Of a DNA stretch of 64,000 bases, positions 1 through 7,284 are shown in pieces. The stretch lies in NCBI RefSeq assembly GCF_900142435.1, contig NZ_LT670846.1:896750-960749 (forward strand), written 5' to 3'. Below the pieces are notes generated by a model. The model worked only from the letters and a program-made list of their open reading frames with translations. It did no database searches and had not been told where the DNA came from. The DNA comes from Thermocrinis minervae (GTDB taxonomy: Bacteria > Aquificota > Aquificia > Aquificales > Aquificaceae). Position 1 is the stretch's first letter. Every line of letters begins with the position of its first letter. The position numbers were made by a program, and so were the translations under genes.

Positions 1-1
1 G

Positions 2-355
2 GTGGGAAGGGGTAACCGCGTAAACGGTCTTATAACCCCTTACAGACCCATGAGCCTAGAAGCGGCGGCTGGTAAAAACCCCATATCCCACATAGGCAAG
101 ATATACAACGCTGTGGCTAACGAAATAGCCAGAAGGGTAGTCCAGGAAGTACCCGAAGTCAAGGAGGCTTATTGCTATATGGTTTCTCAGATAGGCAAAC
201 CTATAAACGAACCACAGGTCTGTGATGTAAAAGTGAGGACTACAAAGCAGGTAAAGGGCCTGGAGGAACCTATAGTCCAGATAGTGAAGGAAGAGCTTGA
301 AAAGATGCCATACATATGGAAGGGTTTTCTAGAAGGTAAGTACACGGTGGCGTAG
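2..355 (+). CDS. S-adenosylmethionine synthetase, archaeal type (C-terminal part)
   Basis: The gene enters from the left edge, so only the last 117 codons are present and the true start lies outside. It makes AdoMet from methionine and ATP in the cytoplasm. The visible part carries the archaeal-type AdoMet synthetase signature [17 protein letters not shown] followed by [17 protein letters not shown] and [10 protein letters not shown], which are not found in the classical bacterial MetK. Aquificales are known to use the archaeal type. A small hypothetical gene starts 2 nt after the stop, so the two are probably co-transcribed. The methionine-salvage genes mtnB and mtnD lie about 6 kb downstream and recycle the methylthio group of AdoMet-derived by-products. 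Confidence 0.93.
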   Translation: MGRGNRVNGLITPYRPMSLEAAAGKNPISHIGKIYNAVANEIARRVVQEVPEVKEAYCYMVSQIGKPINEPQVCDVKVRTTKQVKGLEEPIVQIVKEELEKMPYIWKGFLEGKYTVA

Positions 356-357
356 CC

Positions 358-774
358 ATGCCAATACAGGAAGAGTTTAGGAAGGAAGCACAGGATAAGC
401 TAAAAAAGCTGGGTGAAGTTCTCCGAGAAAGACTAAGGGAAAGCTTGCAGGATATAGACCCTGAAGATCTGGAGTTTGGCGTGAGCTTTGAGCTTACCTG
501 TGATCAGTGCCAGGAGCTCTGGAAAGAAGCCGTTGAAGAGAACGTCTACATGGAAGTCTCCTACACGGAGATAATGGAGCACCACGATGGGGCATACCTA
601 AAGAGTATTTTTAAAAACTCTACGGATGGCCTATGGGCCGAAAGGTACGTGAACATCAGAAGTTCAGGAAGGGTAGAGATATCCCATGCCCTCTTTTTGG
701 AGGAGGAAGGTACACTCCTTAGGGTGGAAAGACAACCAAACGGTACCTTTAAGGTGTTTGCTAAATCTTTATGA
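358..774 (+). CDS. conserved-looking hypothetical protein with one CxxC
   Basis: This 138-residue, strongly acidic and soluble protein is not one I recognise. The N-terminal 35 residues are rich in Lys, Glu and Arg and look helical. The only notable motif is C48-D-Q-C51. No signal peptide or membrane segment is visible. It starts 2 nt after the AdoMet synthetase stop and its own stop overlaps the lpxB start by 4 nt (ATGA), so it is translated as part of the same operon. Length, codon use and tight coupling to both neighbours argue that it is a real gene. No function can be inferred. Confidence 0.75.
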   Translation: MPIQEEFRKEAQDKLKKLGEVLRERLRESLQDIDPEDLEFGVSFELTCDQCQELWKEAVEENVYMEVSYTEIMEHHDGAYLKSIFKNSTDGLWAERYVNIRSSGRVEISHALFLEEEGTLLRVERQPNGTFKVFAKSL

Positions 775-1883
775 AGGTTTTCATATCACTGGCAGACAGG
801 TCAGCCTCTAACTACGTGTATCACATCTTCAAGGACATAAAAGGTCTAGACCTTTGGGGGATAGTAGACGAACGCCTTCTCAGCATAGGTATAAAAGGCA
901 ATTGGAGGGTAGAGGACTTTTCCGTTGTAGGCTTCTGGGAAGCCCTATGGAAGGTACCAAAGGTGTTTAAATTTTTTAGGGAGTTTGAAGATCTCATAGA
1001 TAGAGTAGATGTTCTCATTCTCTGTGACGCTCCAGCCTTGAACATACCCCTGCTCAAAAAGGCCAAAGGCAGAGCAAAGAAGATCATCTACTTTATATCA
1101 CCCCAGGTCTGGGCTTGGAAGGAAGAAAGGGCAAGGATCATAAGCGAACTTTCTGACCACCTTATAGTCATCCTACCCTTTGAGGTGGATTTCTACAAAA
1201 GATACAGCAGGGATGGCTTTAACGTTCACTACGTGGGACATCCATTGGTAGACATAGCAAAGCCATCCCTTGACGAGGGAAGGGTCAAAGCCTTCTTGGG
1301 TTTTGAAAGATACCTATGCCTTATGCCTGGGAGTCGGTGGAGCGAGGTAAAAAGACATGCACCTTACCTAAGGAAGGTATACGAGTATCTTCTTAAGACC
1401 TTTGACCTTTCCGCTGCTATTCCCACCTTTGAACCCTTCCTAGATTACTTAAAAGATGTCTTTAAGGGTCTTCCTGTTAGGATAGTATCGCCGAAGGACA
1501 TGGAGCAACCTTCTTACAACATCCTGGCCTATTCGGAGTTTTCCATAGTAGCCAGTGGTACGGCAGAGCTAGAGGCTAGCCTTCTATTAAACCCCCACGC
1601 GGTCTTTTACAGGGTAAATCCCATTAGCTTTTTCATAGCTAAAAGGCTCGTCAAGGTAAGAAACATAGCCCTTACTAACCTAATACTCTCCTCACAGATA
1701 GTACCCGAGGTAGTACAAAAAGACTACAGAGAGCTGGCCTATGTATGCGAGGAGATCTTAAAAGACGACGGAATAAGAAAAAGGATGAAGGAAGATTTCC
1801 TGAGGCTTAGGCAGGTACTTGGACCAGAAGGGACCCTGGATAGGTTAAGGTCCTTGTTTGTTTCCCTCCTTGAGGAGGTCTAG
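771..1883 (+). CDS. lpxB: lipid-A-disaccharide synthase
   Basis: Glycosyltransferase (family GT19) joining lipid X and UDP-2,3-diacylglucosamine in lipid A synthesis at the inner face of the cytoplasmic membrane. The 370-residue length is normal for LpxB. The N-terminal Rossmann half contains YFISPQVWAWKEERA, a clear LpxB signature. The hinge region has the LMPGSRWSEV motif near residue 185, and the C-terminal half has the SGTAELEASLLLNPHAVFYR stretch. The start overlaps the preceding gene by 4 nt. The last 39 bp overlap the convergent rluD-like gene. It shows that the cell makes lipid A, in line with gmhA elsewhere in the window. Confidence 0.95.
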   Translation: MKVFISLADRSASNYVYHIFKDIKGLDLWGIVDERLLSIGIKGNWRVEDFSVVGFWEALWKVPKVFKFFREFEDLIDRVDVLILCDAPALNIPLLKKAKGRAKKIIYFISPQVWAWKEERARIISELSDHLIVILPFEVDFYKRYSRDGFNVHYVGHPLVDIAKPSLDEGRVKAFLGFERYLCLMPGSRWSEVKRHAPYLRKVYEYLLKTFDLSAAIPTFEPFLDYLKDVFKGLPVRIVSPKDMEQPSYNILAYSEFSIVASGTAELEASLLLNPHAVFYRVNPISFFIAKRLVKVRNIALTNLILSSQIVPEVVQKDYRELAYVCEEILKDDGIRKRMKEDFLRLRQVLGPEGTLDRLRSLFVSLLEEV

Positions 1884-2810
1884 AAGGTTTTTGAAGGGCT
1901 CTGGGAGCTCTGGAAGGCTTACATCCATCCACCTTTCTTTAGTTGGATGATTAAAGGCAAGTCTGTAGCTTATGAGCATATGACAGTCTCCCATAAGGTC
2001 AATAAACTTCTGAGGAAGATAATTTTTCTTAAAGCCGTAAGTGTAGTCACCTAGTATGGGGTGACCCAGGCTTGAGAGGTGAACCCTTATCTGATGAGTT
2101 CTTCCTGTGTGTATGCGTACATCCAGCAAAGAAACGTCATATTTTTCAAAGTACTCCAGAAGCCAAAACTCGGTTAGTGCTGGCTTTCCGTCGTACCTTA
2201 CGGTGAACTTCAACCTCTGGGTAGGGTGTCTGCCGATGGGTGTGTCTACGATGCCGTATTCCTTCGTCCTTCCCTTCACCAGTGCCTTGTAGAACTTCAT
2301 AACACGCCTTTCTTTAAACTCTTCAGACAGTTTTCTGTGAGCTATGTCCCTTTTGGCCACCACCATAAGACCCATGGTGTTTTTATCAAGCCTATGGACT
2401 ATTCCAGGCCTTATGGCATCTTGAGAGAGCTCTTTAAAATGGTACAACAGAGCGTTCACAAGAGTACCGCTCGTATAACCAGGAGATGGGTGAACCACAA
2501 GTCCGCATGGCTTTACTATGAGGGCTATGTCCTCATCCTCGTAGATCACTTCTATGGGTATGTTCTCCGGTCGTACTTCCAAGGGTTCGGGTTCGGGCAC
2601 GTAAAAGGTTATGGTATCCCCTGGCTTTACCTTCTTTGAAGGCTTTATGATTACTTCACCGTTTATGAGAACAAATCCCTCTTTTATAAGCTCTTGTATG
2701 TAACTCCTTGAGAGGTCAGGACAGGATTCTGCTAGATACCTGTCTAACCTGTCTTCCTTGTAGACCTCAAAGCTGAGAACTTCCTCTATCTTCCTGTTCA
2801 ACCCAGACAT
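1845..2810 (-). CDS. RluD-family 23S rRNA pseudouridine synthase
   Basis: Predicted 321-residue RluA/RluD-family pseudouridine synthase. An S4 RNA-binding domain occupies about residues 17-75 (RLDRYLAE...SRSYIQELIKEGFVLING). The catalytic domain has the conserved HRLDKNTMGLMV motif with the nucleophilic Asp near residue 142, then GRTHQIRVHLSSLGHPILGD. Within the family it is closest in architecture to RluD, which modifies 23S rRNA helix 69, but the exact target cannot be read from sequence. The ATG lies inside the 3' end of the preceding small ORF on the same strand (44-bp overlap). The 3' end overlaps lpxB by 39 bp. Confidence 0.92.
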   Translation of the reverse strand: MSGLNRKIEEVLSFEVYKEDRLDRYLAESCPDLSRSYIQELIKEGFVLINGEVIIKPSKKVKPGDTITFYVPEPEPLEVRPENIPIEVIYEDEDIALIVKPCGLVVHPSPGYTSGTLVNALLYHFKELSQDAIRPGIVHRLDKNTMGLMVVAKRDIAHRKLSEEFKERRVMKFYKALVKGRTKEYGIVDTPIGRHPTQRLKFTVRYDGKPALTEFWLLEYFEKYDVSLLDVRIHTGRTHQIRVHLSSLGHPILGDYTYGFKKNYLPQKFIDLMGDCHMLISYRLAFNHPTKERWMDVSLPELPEPFKNLLDLLKEGNKQGP

Positions 2811-2943
2811 GAAGGGTTATCTCTCTTGGTTCCTCTTCTAGGTTAAGACTCTTTGTAAACCCTAAGACGAGGTTATAGGCTACTCTCTTAGGAAAATCCT
2901 TGAGCTTTACCTCCTTACCGTTTACGATTATTTGGACCTTCAT
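2767..2943 (-). CDS. small hypothetical protein (58 aa)
   Basis: A short ORF encoding about 58 residues (MKVQIIVNGKEVKLKDFPKR...). I chose the ATG at 2943 because it follows a TATAAT box (2957-2952) by 8 nt. The upstream TTG at 2952 falls on that box. The pattern of alternating hydrophobic residues in IIVNGKEVKLKDF and ITLHVWV suggests a small beta-rich fold. Its last 44 bp overlap the start of the RluD-family gene in another frame, which would couple their translation. I do not recognise the family. The long overlap keeps the confidence moderate. Confidence 0.55.
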   Translation of the reverse strand: MKVQIIVNGKEVKLKDFPKRVAYNLVLGFTKSLNLEEEPREITLHVWVEQEDRGSSQL

Positions 2944-2951
2944 AGAGGCCA

Positions 2952-2957
2952 ATTATA
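2952..2957 (-). promoter_or_regulatory. -10 element, near-leaderless
   Basis: A perfect TATAAT on the minus strand ends 8 nt before the ATG at 2943, so transcription would begin at or within a nucleotide or two of the start codon. No convincing -35 is visible. It lies just downstream of the PIN-like gene stop at 2960. Confidence 0.45.
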
Positions 2958-2959
2958 AA

Positions 2960-3301
2960 TCATAGCAACGAACCTATCTTGTTCTCTTCGTACTGAACCT
3001 TCTTTAGAGCTTCCAAGAAGTCGTATCCTTCCAAATATAGCTTTAGTGCTCTTTCGAGTGAGTTCTTCTCCTCCACCTTAAAAAGCCTGTCCTCTAGGAT
3101 GGTCCTCACTATGTCTACCACCTTTTCTTTAGGAAGCCCCAAGACCTCCTGAAGGTAGTATACAAGTTCTAGTATGGTGTAGTTGGACACGTATACCTTC
3201 TGCTTGGATCTTTCTAATTTTCTTAGCTCTTCTTCGACCTTCTGCGCCCTTTCAGAACCGGCAAGGAACTCAAGGAGCGTTCTAAAGGTTATTGCCTTCA
3301 T
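2960..3301 (-). CDS. degenerate PIN-like domain protein
   Basis: 113 residues. The central part resembles the core of VapC-type PIN domains: VYVSNYTILELVYYLQEVLGL (residues 37-56, with E45 at the position of the conserved PIN acidic residue), then a helix like the usual EALLSL segment, then LEGYDFLEAL (residues 91-100). The first catalytic Asp expected in the opening strand is absent (the N-terminus reads MKAITFRTLLEF), and the C-terminal T-x-D strand is missing because the protein stops at residue 113. It is therefore probably not an active RNase. No antitoxin gene is adjacent. It is transcribed divergently from dnaB with a 31-bp spacer. The assignment rests on pattern similarity only. Confidence 0.6.
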   Translation of the reverse strand: MKAITFRTLLEFLAGSERAQKVEEELRKLERSKQKVYVSNYTILELVYYLQEVLGLPKEKVVDIVRTILEDRLFKVEEKNSLERALKLYLEGYDFLEALKKVQYEENKIGSLL

Positions 3302-3315
3302 GTCAACCGGTGAAA

Positions 3316-3323
3316 ATTATAAT
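3316..3323. promoter_or_regulatory. overlapping divergent -10 elements (PIN-like gene / dnaB)
   Basis: The symmetric core ATTATAAT reads TATAAT on both strands: plus 3318-3323, 9 nt before the dnaB ATG at 3333, and minus 3321-3316, 14 nt before the ATG at 3301. The two promoters cannot easily be occupied at once. -35 elements are weak (TTGCCT at 3292-3297 on the plus strand, spacer 20). Confidence 0.5.
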
Positions 3324-3332
3324 TATCCTACC

Positions 3333-4733
3333 ATGGAAGACCTCCTAATAGACCCCCCTAGGGATGAATCGGCCGAGAGGGCCGTGCTTGGTGCTATGAT
3401 AGAAGATCCCGAGACCATCCCCTACGTACTTGAACATCTAACTAGAGACGATTTCTTCATAGAGGAGCACCGTAGGCTCTTTGACGTCCTGTGTAAACTC
3501 TGGGAGGAAAGAGGTCCTGCTTGGGATGATATAGCTCTAAAGCACTACCTACAGAAGGAAGGTCTATCTGAGAGGATAGACCTCTCTTACCTGGAAAAGC
3601 TCCTGGAGGAGGCAACCCATGGGCCCCTTCTAGAGTCTGCAATACACGTGGTAAAGGAAAAAGCAGGTTTGAGGAAGATTTTAGAGATGACCATGGAGGT
3701 ACTGAGGGGGGTAAAAGAAAACAGGGACTTTCCAGACCTCATAGACTACATAACCCAAAAGTCCATAGAGCTCTCCCAGCAGTACGCCAAAGGAGACGTA
3801 CGCCACATATGGAGTGTAGTACAAGAGGTGGTACAGATAATAGAGAGGTTCAGCAGAGAGGAAAGGCTCATCACAGGCCTTCCCTCAGGCTTTACGGACC
3901 TAGACAGGCTTACCACAGGGTTCCACCCATCGGACCTTGTGATAGTAGCAGCTCGTCCAGGTATGGGTAAAAGCTCCTTCATGCTTTCTATGGCCATAAA
4001 CATGGCCCTTGAAGAGAAGGTACCCTCTGTGATCTTCTCTCTTGAGATGAGTGCCCACCAGCTTTGTATGAGAGCCCTTTCCATGCTCTCGGATGTCCCC
4101 CTTCAGAAGATAAGGACAGGCTTTCTATCTGAGGAGGAGCTAAAGAGGATATACGACGCTGCCGAAACACTCTCCAAGTGTGAAATATACATAGATGATA
4201 GCCCGAGTCTTTCCACCATAGATGTGCGCATAAAGGCAAGGAAGTTAAAGAAAGAAAAGGGTGTAAAAGCCGTCTTTGTAGATTACCTTCAACTTCTTAA
4301 ACCTCCGAGTAGAAAGTCCTCGAGACAGGAAGAGGTGGCCGAGATTTCAAGAAGTCTAAAAGCCCTTGCCAAAGAGCTTACCATTCCAGTCATAGCCCTG
4401 GCCCAACTCTCACGTCAGGTAGAACACAGGTCCGACAAAAGACCCCAGCTCGCAGACCTTAGAGAAAGTGGTCAGATAGAACAGGATGCAGACGTCATAA
4501 TCTTCATACACAGGCCGGAGTACTACAAGAAGAATCCACCACCTGAAGAACAGGGAATAGCCGAGCTCATAGTGGCAAAACAGAGACAGGGACCTACTGG
4601 TATAGTCAAAGTTGCTTTCCTAAAAGAGACAGCAAAGTTTAAGTCTCTTAAGTTCCCCACGGAAACCATGCCTTACAAGGAAGAAGAAGAGATAGAAAAG
4701 GAAGACATAGAGGAGCTAGACATAGATTTTTGA
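3333..4733 (+). CDS. dnaB: replicative DNA helicase
   Basis: 466-residue hexameric replicative helicase that unwinds DNA at the fork. The N-terminal domain (about residues 10-110, PRDESAERAVLGAMIEDPE) binds primase. The RecA-like ATPase domain starts at LTTGFHPSDLVIVAARPGMGKSSF, with the Walker A near residue 210, followed by FSLEMSAHQL, the Walker B region AVFVDYLQLL, and LRESGQIEQDADVIIF. No intein interrupts the P-loop. I use the ATG at 3333 rather than the longer upstream extension because the protein then begins with the usual DnaB N-terminus and the extension is antisense to the divergent PIN-like gene. A TATAAT lies 9 nt upstream. Confidence 0.97.
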   Translation: MEDLLIDPPRDESAERAVLGAMIEDPETIPYVLEHLTRDDFFIEEHRRLFDVLCKLWEERGPAWDDIALKHYLQKEGLSERIDLSYLEKLLEEATHGPLLESAIHVVKEKAGLRKILEMTMEVLRGVKENRDFPDLIDYITQKSIELSQQYAKGDVRHIWSVVQEVVQIIERFSREERLITGLPSGFTDLDRLTTGFHPSDLVIVAARPGMGKSSFMLSMAINMALEEKVPSVIFSLEMSAHQLCMRALSMLSDVPLQKIRTGFLSEEELKRIYDAAETLSKCEIYIDDSPSLSTIDVRIKARKLKKEKGVKAVFVDYLQLLKPPSRKSSRQEEVAEISRSLKALAKELTIPVIALAQLSRQVEHRSDKRPQLADLRESGQIEQDADVIIFIHRPEYYKKNPPPEEQGIAELIVAKQRQGPTGIVKVAFLKETAKFKSLKFPTETMPYKEEEEIEKEDIEELDIDF

Positions 4734-4754
4734 GTTAAATTATTTATATTCTTA

Positions 4755-4841
4755 GCGGGTGTGGCGGAATTGGCAGACGCGCGGGACTTAGGATCCCGTG
4801 GCCGTAAGGCCGTGAGGGTTCAACTCCCTCCACCCGCACCA
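4755..4841 (+). tRNA. tRNA-Leu (anticodon TAG)
   Basis: The acceptor stem GCGGGTG pairs with CACCCGC. The anticodon loop CTTAGGA has TAG at 4789-4791. A long variable arm (CCGTGGCCGTAAGGCCGTGA region) is typical of tRNA-Leu. The T-arm is GGGTTCAACTCCC, with discriminator A and an encoded CCA (4839-4841). It sits between dnaB and ymdB, whose ATG begins only 8 nt after the CCA. A TATATT at 4745-4750 may be its -10, 4 nt upstream. Confidence 0.97.
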
Positions 4842-4849
4842 AATAAATC

Positions 4850-5644
4850 ATGAAGTTTTTGATAGTTGGAGACATAATAGGAAGACCAGGAAGAAGGACT
4901 TTAAGGAAAGCCCTGGATATATACAAGGCTGACGTTGTTATAGTCAATGTGGAAAACTCGGCGGGTGGTTTCGGCATAACCCATAAGGTTTACGACGAGC
5001 TAAAGTCTATGGGTGTAGATGTTATGACATCCGGCAACCACATCTGGGACAAGAAAGAAGGTATAGCCCTTCTGGAGCGGAAAGATCTCCTCAGGCCTGC
5101 CAACTATCCAGAGGGAGCACCAGGCAAAGGTTATGGTATTTTTGAGAAGAAGGGTGTAAAGTTTGCCGTTATAAATCTCATGGGAAGGATCTTCCTAGAC
5201 CCTCATCTGGAAAACCCCTTCAAGGTATTTGATCAACTCTACCAGATGCTCTCTTTAGAAACTCCTATACTAATCGTGGACTTTCATGCAGAAGCTACTT
5301 CAGAAAAATGGGCCTTTGGCATATACGCAGACGGAAGGGCTAGCATAGTTTACGGTACTCACACTCACGTACCCACATACGATCAGTTGATACTCAAGCA
5401 TGGCACTGCTTACACTTCCGATGTGGGTATGACAGGATGCTGGTACTCCGCCATAGGTATGGAGCCTGAGGACGCCATAAAGAGGTTCTTGACAGGAATA
5501 CCGCAGAAGTACAAGGTGGAGGAAAAGGAGGATACAGTCTTCAACGCCATACTCGTAGAAGTAAACACAAACACTGGCAAAGCTATTTCCATTGAAAGGA
5601 TACAACACTACTTTAAAAGGGATGAGCTTACCCAAGAAGGTTAA
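4850..5644 (+). CDS. ymdB: YmdB-family metallophosphoesterase
   Basis: 264-residue calcineurin-like phosphoesterase of the TIGR00282/YmdB family. Characterised members hydrolyse 2',3'-cyclic AMP and influence biofilm and colony development. Metal-ligand motifs are visible in order: FLIVGDIIGRPGR at the N-terminus, VNVENSAGG near residue 36, MTSGNHIWDKKE near residue 60, IVDFHAEATSEK, and VYGTHTHVPT with the last histidines. The ATG lies 8 nt after the CCA of tRNA-Leu, too close for an independent promoter with a leader. The mRNA may therefore be released by tRNA 3' processing or be leaderless. It overlaps the next gene by 23 nt. Confidence 0.9.
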   Translation: MKFLIVGDIIGRPGRRTLRKALDIYKADVVIVNVENSAGGFGITHKVYDELKSMGVDVMTSGNHIWDKKEGIALLERKDLLRPANYPEGAPGKGYGIFEKKGVKFAVINLMGRIFLDPHLENPFKVFDQLYQMLSLETPILIVDFHAEATSEKWAFGIYADGRASIVYGTHTHVPTYDQLILKHGTAYTSDVGMTGCWYSAIGMEPEDAIKRFLTGIPQKYKVEEKEDTVFNAILVEVNTNTGKAISIERIQHYFKRDELTQEG

Positions 5645-6497
5645 CATAAGCCTCATACTGGAATCCTTTCAAAACCTGGAAAAGGCCTACGTAGACCTTA
5701 AAAAGAATCTATCCCTACCAAAAGAGGAGTTTGTAAACAACAAGCTCCTGCTGGACAAGGTAAGGGTAGACTTTAACCTGGCCTTTGAGAGCGCTATGAG
5801 ACCATGCCGACACTTGTCCGTGGTATATGACCTTAAAACCACATCAAAGGACTGCCTTGTAAAGCTTGCTCAGTTCATAGGGATGCCAGAGCATGAAAAA
5901 CTCCAGTCCTTCGTGGATTTTTACTTTAAGTACAGGGATCTAAAAGATCAGGTATCTCCTGAAGAGCTGTACGATTTTCTCAGGGAGAACCTCCACCTGT
6001 TTAAAGAGTACGCCAGACATGTGATAGAGTACATAAAGAAGTCTACAGGCAACTACCTACTCATAGACTTTGACCTCCTTAACGAGAAAGCCAAGTACAT
6101 AAAGGACTCCATAAACAAGATAGAGTTTGTACTCTCTCAGGGGCTCGAGGAGTTCCAAAAGAGGCCCATGTACTACGACAGGGTCAAGTACTTCTACCAG
6201 GTGGCCTATGACTCTCTGTTTGATATATGCAAGCATCTGGCTCCCAAGTTTGGCGTGAAGAAGTTTGGAGACGACTGTCTTTCTAAGCTTGTGGAAGTAG
6301 GAGTGATACCTGAGGATTACTACATGGACATACTCAAGATGACTCAGCTAAAGAACAAGCTTATAAGCACCTGGGAAGTTTCTCCCGAAGAGCTCTACCA
6401 GAGTCTTACTCAGATAAAGGACAAAATATTGCCCGTGTTAAGGTCAATCTCTTCAGCCTTGCAAAGCCTGTTGAAAGAGAAAAGTAAGGGTGTATAA
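5622..6497 (+). CDS. tandem HepT-like (DUF86-like) protein lacking the RNase motif
   Basis: 291 residues from the ATG at 5622 (a longer start at 5592 is possible). It contains two copies of one helical domain. Copy 1 is about residues 35-145 (KVRVDFNLAFESAMRPCRHL...SPEELYDFLRENL). Copy 2 is about residues 185-288 (RVKYFYQVAYDSLFDICKHL...SPEELYQSLTQI). Both match the HepT/DUF86 pattern of a long helix ending in C-x-H, a KLxxxGxxPE segment and a helix before S-P-E-E-L-Y. The RX4HXY motif that gives HepT toxins RNase or AMPylated-tyrosine activity is replaced (YRDLKDQV and LKNKLISTW), so this is probably a binding protein. No MntA nucleotidyltransferase is adjacent. The TAA stop lies inside the tRNA-His -10 box. 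Confidence 0.7.
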   Translation: MSLPKKVNISLILESFQNLEKAYVDLKKNLSLPKEEFVNNKLLLDKVRVDFNLAFESAMRPCRHLSVVYDLKTTSKDCLVKLAQFIGMPEHEKLQSFVDFYFKYRDLKDQVSPEELYDFLRENLHLFKEYARHVIEYIKKSTGNYLLIDFDLLNEKAKYIKDSINKIEFVLSQGLEEFQKRPMYYDRVKYFYQVAYDSLFDICKHLAPKFGVKKFGDDCLSKLVEVGVIPEDYYMDILKMTQLKNKLISTWEVSPEELYQSLTQIKDKILPVLRSISSALQSLLKEKSKGV

Positions 6498-6498
6498 T
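6471..6498 (+). promoter_or_regulatory. promoter of the tRNA-His/tRNA-Arg unit
   Basis: -35 TTGAAA at 6471-6476 and -10 TATAAT at 6493-6498 with a 16-nt spacer. The mature tRNA-His starts 12 nt after the -10. The stop codon TAA (6495-6497) of the upstream gene is inside the -10 hexamer. This is one of the best sigma-70-like promoters in the window. Confidence 0.75.
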
Positions 6499-6509
6499 AT
6501 TAGTTTTGA

Positions 6510-6586
6510 GGAGGGTGTAGCTCAGCTGGTAGAGCAGTGGACTGTGGATCCACGGGTCGCGGGTTCGAGTCCCGTCACCCTCCCCA
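6510..6586 (+). tRNA. tRNA-His (anticodon GTG)
   Basis: Acceptor GAGGGTG (6511-6517) pairs with CACCCTC (6576-6582). G at 6510 is the encoded extra G(-1) facing discriminator C73, the bacterial tRNA-His identity pair. Anticodon GTG is at 6544-6546, the T-arm is GCGGGTTCGAGTCCCGT, and CCA is encoded at 6584-6586. Confidence 0.97.
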
Positions 6587-6589
6587 ACA

Positions 6590-6663
6590 GTCCCCGTAGC
6601 TCAGGAGGATAGAGCGCGAGATTCCTAATCTCGAGGTCGGAGGTTCGACTCCTCCCGGGGACG
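6590..6663 (+). tRNA. tRNA-Arg (anticodon CCT), CCA not encoded
   Basis: Acceptor GTCCCCG pairs with CGGGGAC. Anticodon CCT is at 6624-6626 and the T-arm is GGAGGTTCGACTCCTCC. After discriminator G (6663) the sequence is CTTTTTT, so the CCA end must be added by enzyme, unlike the two neighbouring tRNAs. It lies 3 nt after tRNA-His and reads AGG, a very common Arg codon here. Confidence 0.96.
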
Positions 6664-6687
6664 CTTTTTTATAACCAGGAGGACCCC

Positions 6688-7284
6688 ATGAACCTGATAG
6701 ACAAGCTAATAGAGATAGGAAAGGAGGTCCATTCTAGGAATTGGGTACCAGCTACCGGTGGAAACCTCTCGGCCAAAATCAACGAGGAGAGAATAATAAT
6801 AACCCGGTCAGGTTCTCACAAGGGCTACCTAACGGTTAAGGACTTTGTAGTGGTGGACATGAATGGCAACCTTGTAGAAGGAGATGGCAAGCCTTCTGCA
6901 GAGACCCTTCTGCATGCTACCGTATACAAGCTTTTCCCCTGGGTGGGTTCCGTGCTCCACATTCACTCTCTTAACTCCACCCTTATATCTCGCCTTACAG
7001 ACGGTCAAATAGTCCTAGAAGATTACGAGCTTATAAAAGCCTTCGGCTACAAAACTCATAGAGAGAGGATACATGTGCCCGTGCTTGAAAACTCACAGGA
7101 CATGGAAGAACTCTCAAGACTCGTCAGAGATGTCCTTACAGGCACCGACAAAGTTGTAGGTTTTATCCTTAGGTCCCATGGAGTGTATGTATGGGGGAAG
7201 GATCCATGGGATGCCTTTGTGCGCCTTGAGGCGTTAGATTTTCTTCTTGAATGTGAGTTAAAGCTCATGGGGGTTAGATCATGA
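6688..7284 (+). CDS. mtnB: methylthioribulose-1-phosphate dehydratase
   Basis: 198-residue class II aldolase-fold enzyme of the methionine salvage pathway, removing water from 5-methylthioribulose-1-phosphate. Visible features are WVPATGGNLSAK (phosphate-binding loop, residues 19-30), KPSAETLLHATVY with the catalytic Glu, VLHIHSLNS with two zinc-binding His, and LRSHGVYVWG with the third. A strong ribosome binding site (CAGGAGGACC) precedes the ATG. The stop overlaps the mtnD start by 4 nt. The gene follows the two tRNAs without a clear terminator apart from a T6 tract. L-fuculose-phosphate aldolase is the main alternative, but the mtnD partner settles the role. Confidence 0.92.
   Translation: MNLIDKLIEIGKEVHSRNWVPATGGNLSAKINEERIIITRSGSHKGYLTVKDFVVVDMNGNLVEGDGKPSAETLLHATVYKLFPWVGSVLHIHSLNSTLISRLTDGQIVLEDYELIKAFGYKTHRERIHVPVLENSQDMEELSRLVRDVLTGTDKVVGFILRSHGVYVWGKDPWDAFVRLEALDFLLECELKLMGVRS

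Noticed and set aside
2226-2639. Open frame on the plus strand opposite the RluD-family gene
   Set aside because: It lies entirely antisense to a strongly supported gene, shows no recognisable motif and reads as a shadow of the pseudouridine synthase.
3183-3332. N-terminal extension of dnaB by 50 codons
   Set aside because: The extra sequence is antisense to the divergent PIN-like gene and looks random (Ser/Cys rich), and the ATG at 3333 gives the normal DnaB start.
5300-5656. 118-codon minus-strand frame within ymdB
   Set aside because: It is fully antisense to ymdB, whose metal motifs are complete, and has no family features.
6660-6690. Intrinsic terminator after tRNA-Arg
   Set aside because: A T6 tract is present after the acceptor stem but there is no separate stable hairpin before it, so read-through into mtnB is as likely.
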